5,597 nt of DNA, from NCBI GenBank assembly GCA_937858455.1, contig CALLYN010000025.1:1-5597 (forward strand), written 5' to 3'. Positions 5,017 through 5,597 of the stretch are shown piece after piece; within the stretch, counting starts at the first letter, position 1; each line of letters begins with the position of its first letter. The translations under genes and the position numbers were made by a program. Origin of the DNA: an uncultured Kouleothrix sp. GTDB taxonomy: Bacteria; Chloroflexota; Chloroflexia; Chloroflexales; Roseiflexaceae. The notes beneath the pieces were generated by a model. It had not been told where the DNA came from. It saw only the letters and a program-made list of their open reading frames with translations, and ran no database searches.

Positions 5017-5032
5017 ACACCTGCACGTCTTA

Positions 5033-5056
5033 ACCAGGGGAGCATGGTCTCCCGGT
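5033..5056 (+). promoter_or_regulatory. Leader hairpin abutting the ribosome binding site
   Basis: ACC (5033-5035) and GGGAG (5038-5042) pair with CTCCC (5049-5053) and GGT (5054-5056), with a two-base bulge and a six-base loop. The stem ends directly before the Shine-Dalgarno sequence GGAGAGG (5057-5063), so it could influence initiation or protect the leader. Function is unproven. Confidence 0.3.
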
Positions 5057-5073
5057 GGAGAGGAAAGGTCGAT

Positions 5074-5597
5074 ATGGCTCGCTTGTATTTTGCTGCGCTC
5101 CTGCTGTTTGCGCTGCTTGCGGCGCTGCCGGCCGCCGCCGCGCCCAGCCAACCGGCCGCGCTGGCGCCTCAGGGCGCCGCGCCTGGCGCCGCCAACCCCG
5201 ATTTCATGGGCATGGTCGTGCGCGACCCATTCTACGATTTCGCCAGCAACCCCGATTTCCCTGGCCAGCCGAACCGCGCGTTCCAGGATACCATGGGCCG
5301 GCTGCTGGCCAACGCCGGCGTGCGCTGGGTGCGGATCGAGTTCATGCGCGGCGCCGCGCCCGAGGCCGATTTCGCGCGCTACGATTACTTCATCGGCACG
5401 GTGGCGCCGCGCTATGGCCTGAAGGTGCTGGGCCTGCTGGCCACCAACATCATCGCCGACAACCCCGCCGATCTGAACCGCGTCGCGCCCGACGCCAGCC
5501 CCGACCCGAAGTACGGCTACGGCACCAACCCGTACATGCGCCACTGGCTCGACGCCGCGCTGCGCATCGCCGCGCACTACAATGGCGCCGATCCCCA
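5074..5597 (+). CDS. Secreted glycoside hydrolase-like TIM-barrel protein (3' end outside window)
   Basis: The frame is open from ATG 5074 to the window end, giving 174 residues of an incomplete protein. GGAGAGG and AAAGG lie 5 to 10 bases before the start. Residues 1-22 are a signal peptide (MARLYFAALLLFALLAALPA, followed by AAA), then an Ala/Pro-rich linker to about residue 40. From NPDFMGMVVRDPFYDF the sequence looks like the beginning of a (beta/alpha)8 barrel of the cellulase-like glycosidase clan. LLANAGVRWVRIEF resembles the second strand, DYFIGTVAPRYGLKVLGLLA the helix and third strand, and a helix MRHWLDAALRIAAHYNG follows. The catalytic Glu residues would lie beyond the window, so activity and family (GH5-like, GH39-like or other) cannot be decided. 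Secretion points to polysaccharide or cell-wall work outside the cell. Codon use matches the neighbouring genes. Confidence 0.75.
   Translation, partial: MARLYFAALLLFALLAALPAAAAPSQPAALAPQGAAPGAANPDFMGMVVRDPFYDFASNPDFPGQPNRAFQDTMGRLLANAGVRWVRIEFMRGAAPEADFARYDYFIGTVAPRYGLKVLGLLATNIIADNPADLNRVAPDASPDPKYGYGTNPYMRHWLDAALRIAAHYNGADP

Overview
The window reads as DNA from a high-GC bacterium. Real genes have almost exclusively G/C third codon positions and Shine-Dalgarno sequences such as GAGGAG and GGAG. The mix of surface proteins, including a DUF2330 protein, would suit a filamentous member of the Chloroflexota, but that placement is an inference from style and content. No rRNA, tRNA, CRISPR array or transposase gene was seen.

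Region 1 (1 to about 786) is broken DNA. Bases 1 to about 222 are AT-rich and unlike everything else. They join, at a GGATCC sequence (219-224), to three gene pieces that all read on the minus strand: an N-terminal piece of a MrpC/MnhC-type Na+/H+ antiporter subunit with an in-frame amber stop (222-377), an unrecognised coding-like piece (378 to about 560), and the first 75 residues of a UshA-type metallophosphatase/5'-nucleotidase (562-786). Each piece stops matching its family abruptly. The area is either a rearranged, decaying locus or the chimeric end of an assembled contig.

Region 2 (787-1965) holds two divergent, closely spaced extended -10 promoters, one facing the nucleotidase remnant and one facing a complete zinc-binding medium-chain dehydrogenase (914-1942), which is followed at once by a likely intrinsic terminator.

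Region 3 (1966-3460) starts with a short dyad-rich intergenic element. A strong minus-strand terminator (2119-2157) closes a 424-residue exported protein made of Ig-like beta-sandwich repeats (2186-3460).

Region 4 (3461-4695) is the divergent intergenic region and a DUF2330 membrane-anchored surface protein (3661-4695). Its promoter carries a perfect 14-bp operator-like palindrome, and the predicted transcription start falls on the start codon, suggesting a leaderless mRNA.

Region 5 (4696-5073) has no gene. It contains a 102-bp imperfect palindrome (4759-4860) and a separate perfect 23-bp inverted repeat with a GAA loop (4889-4937). Region 6 (5074 to the window end) is the start of a secreted protein that looks like a glycoside-hydrolase TIM barrel. 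Three of the four intact or window-truncated genes are exported, so the right half looks like a cell-surface locus. No sequence evidence ties these genes into one pathway.
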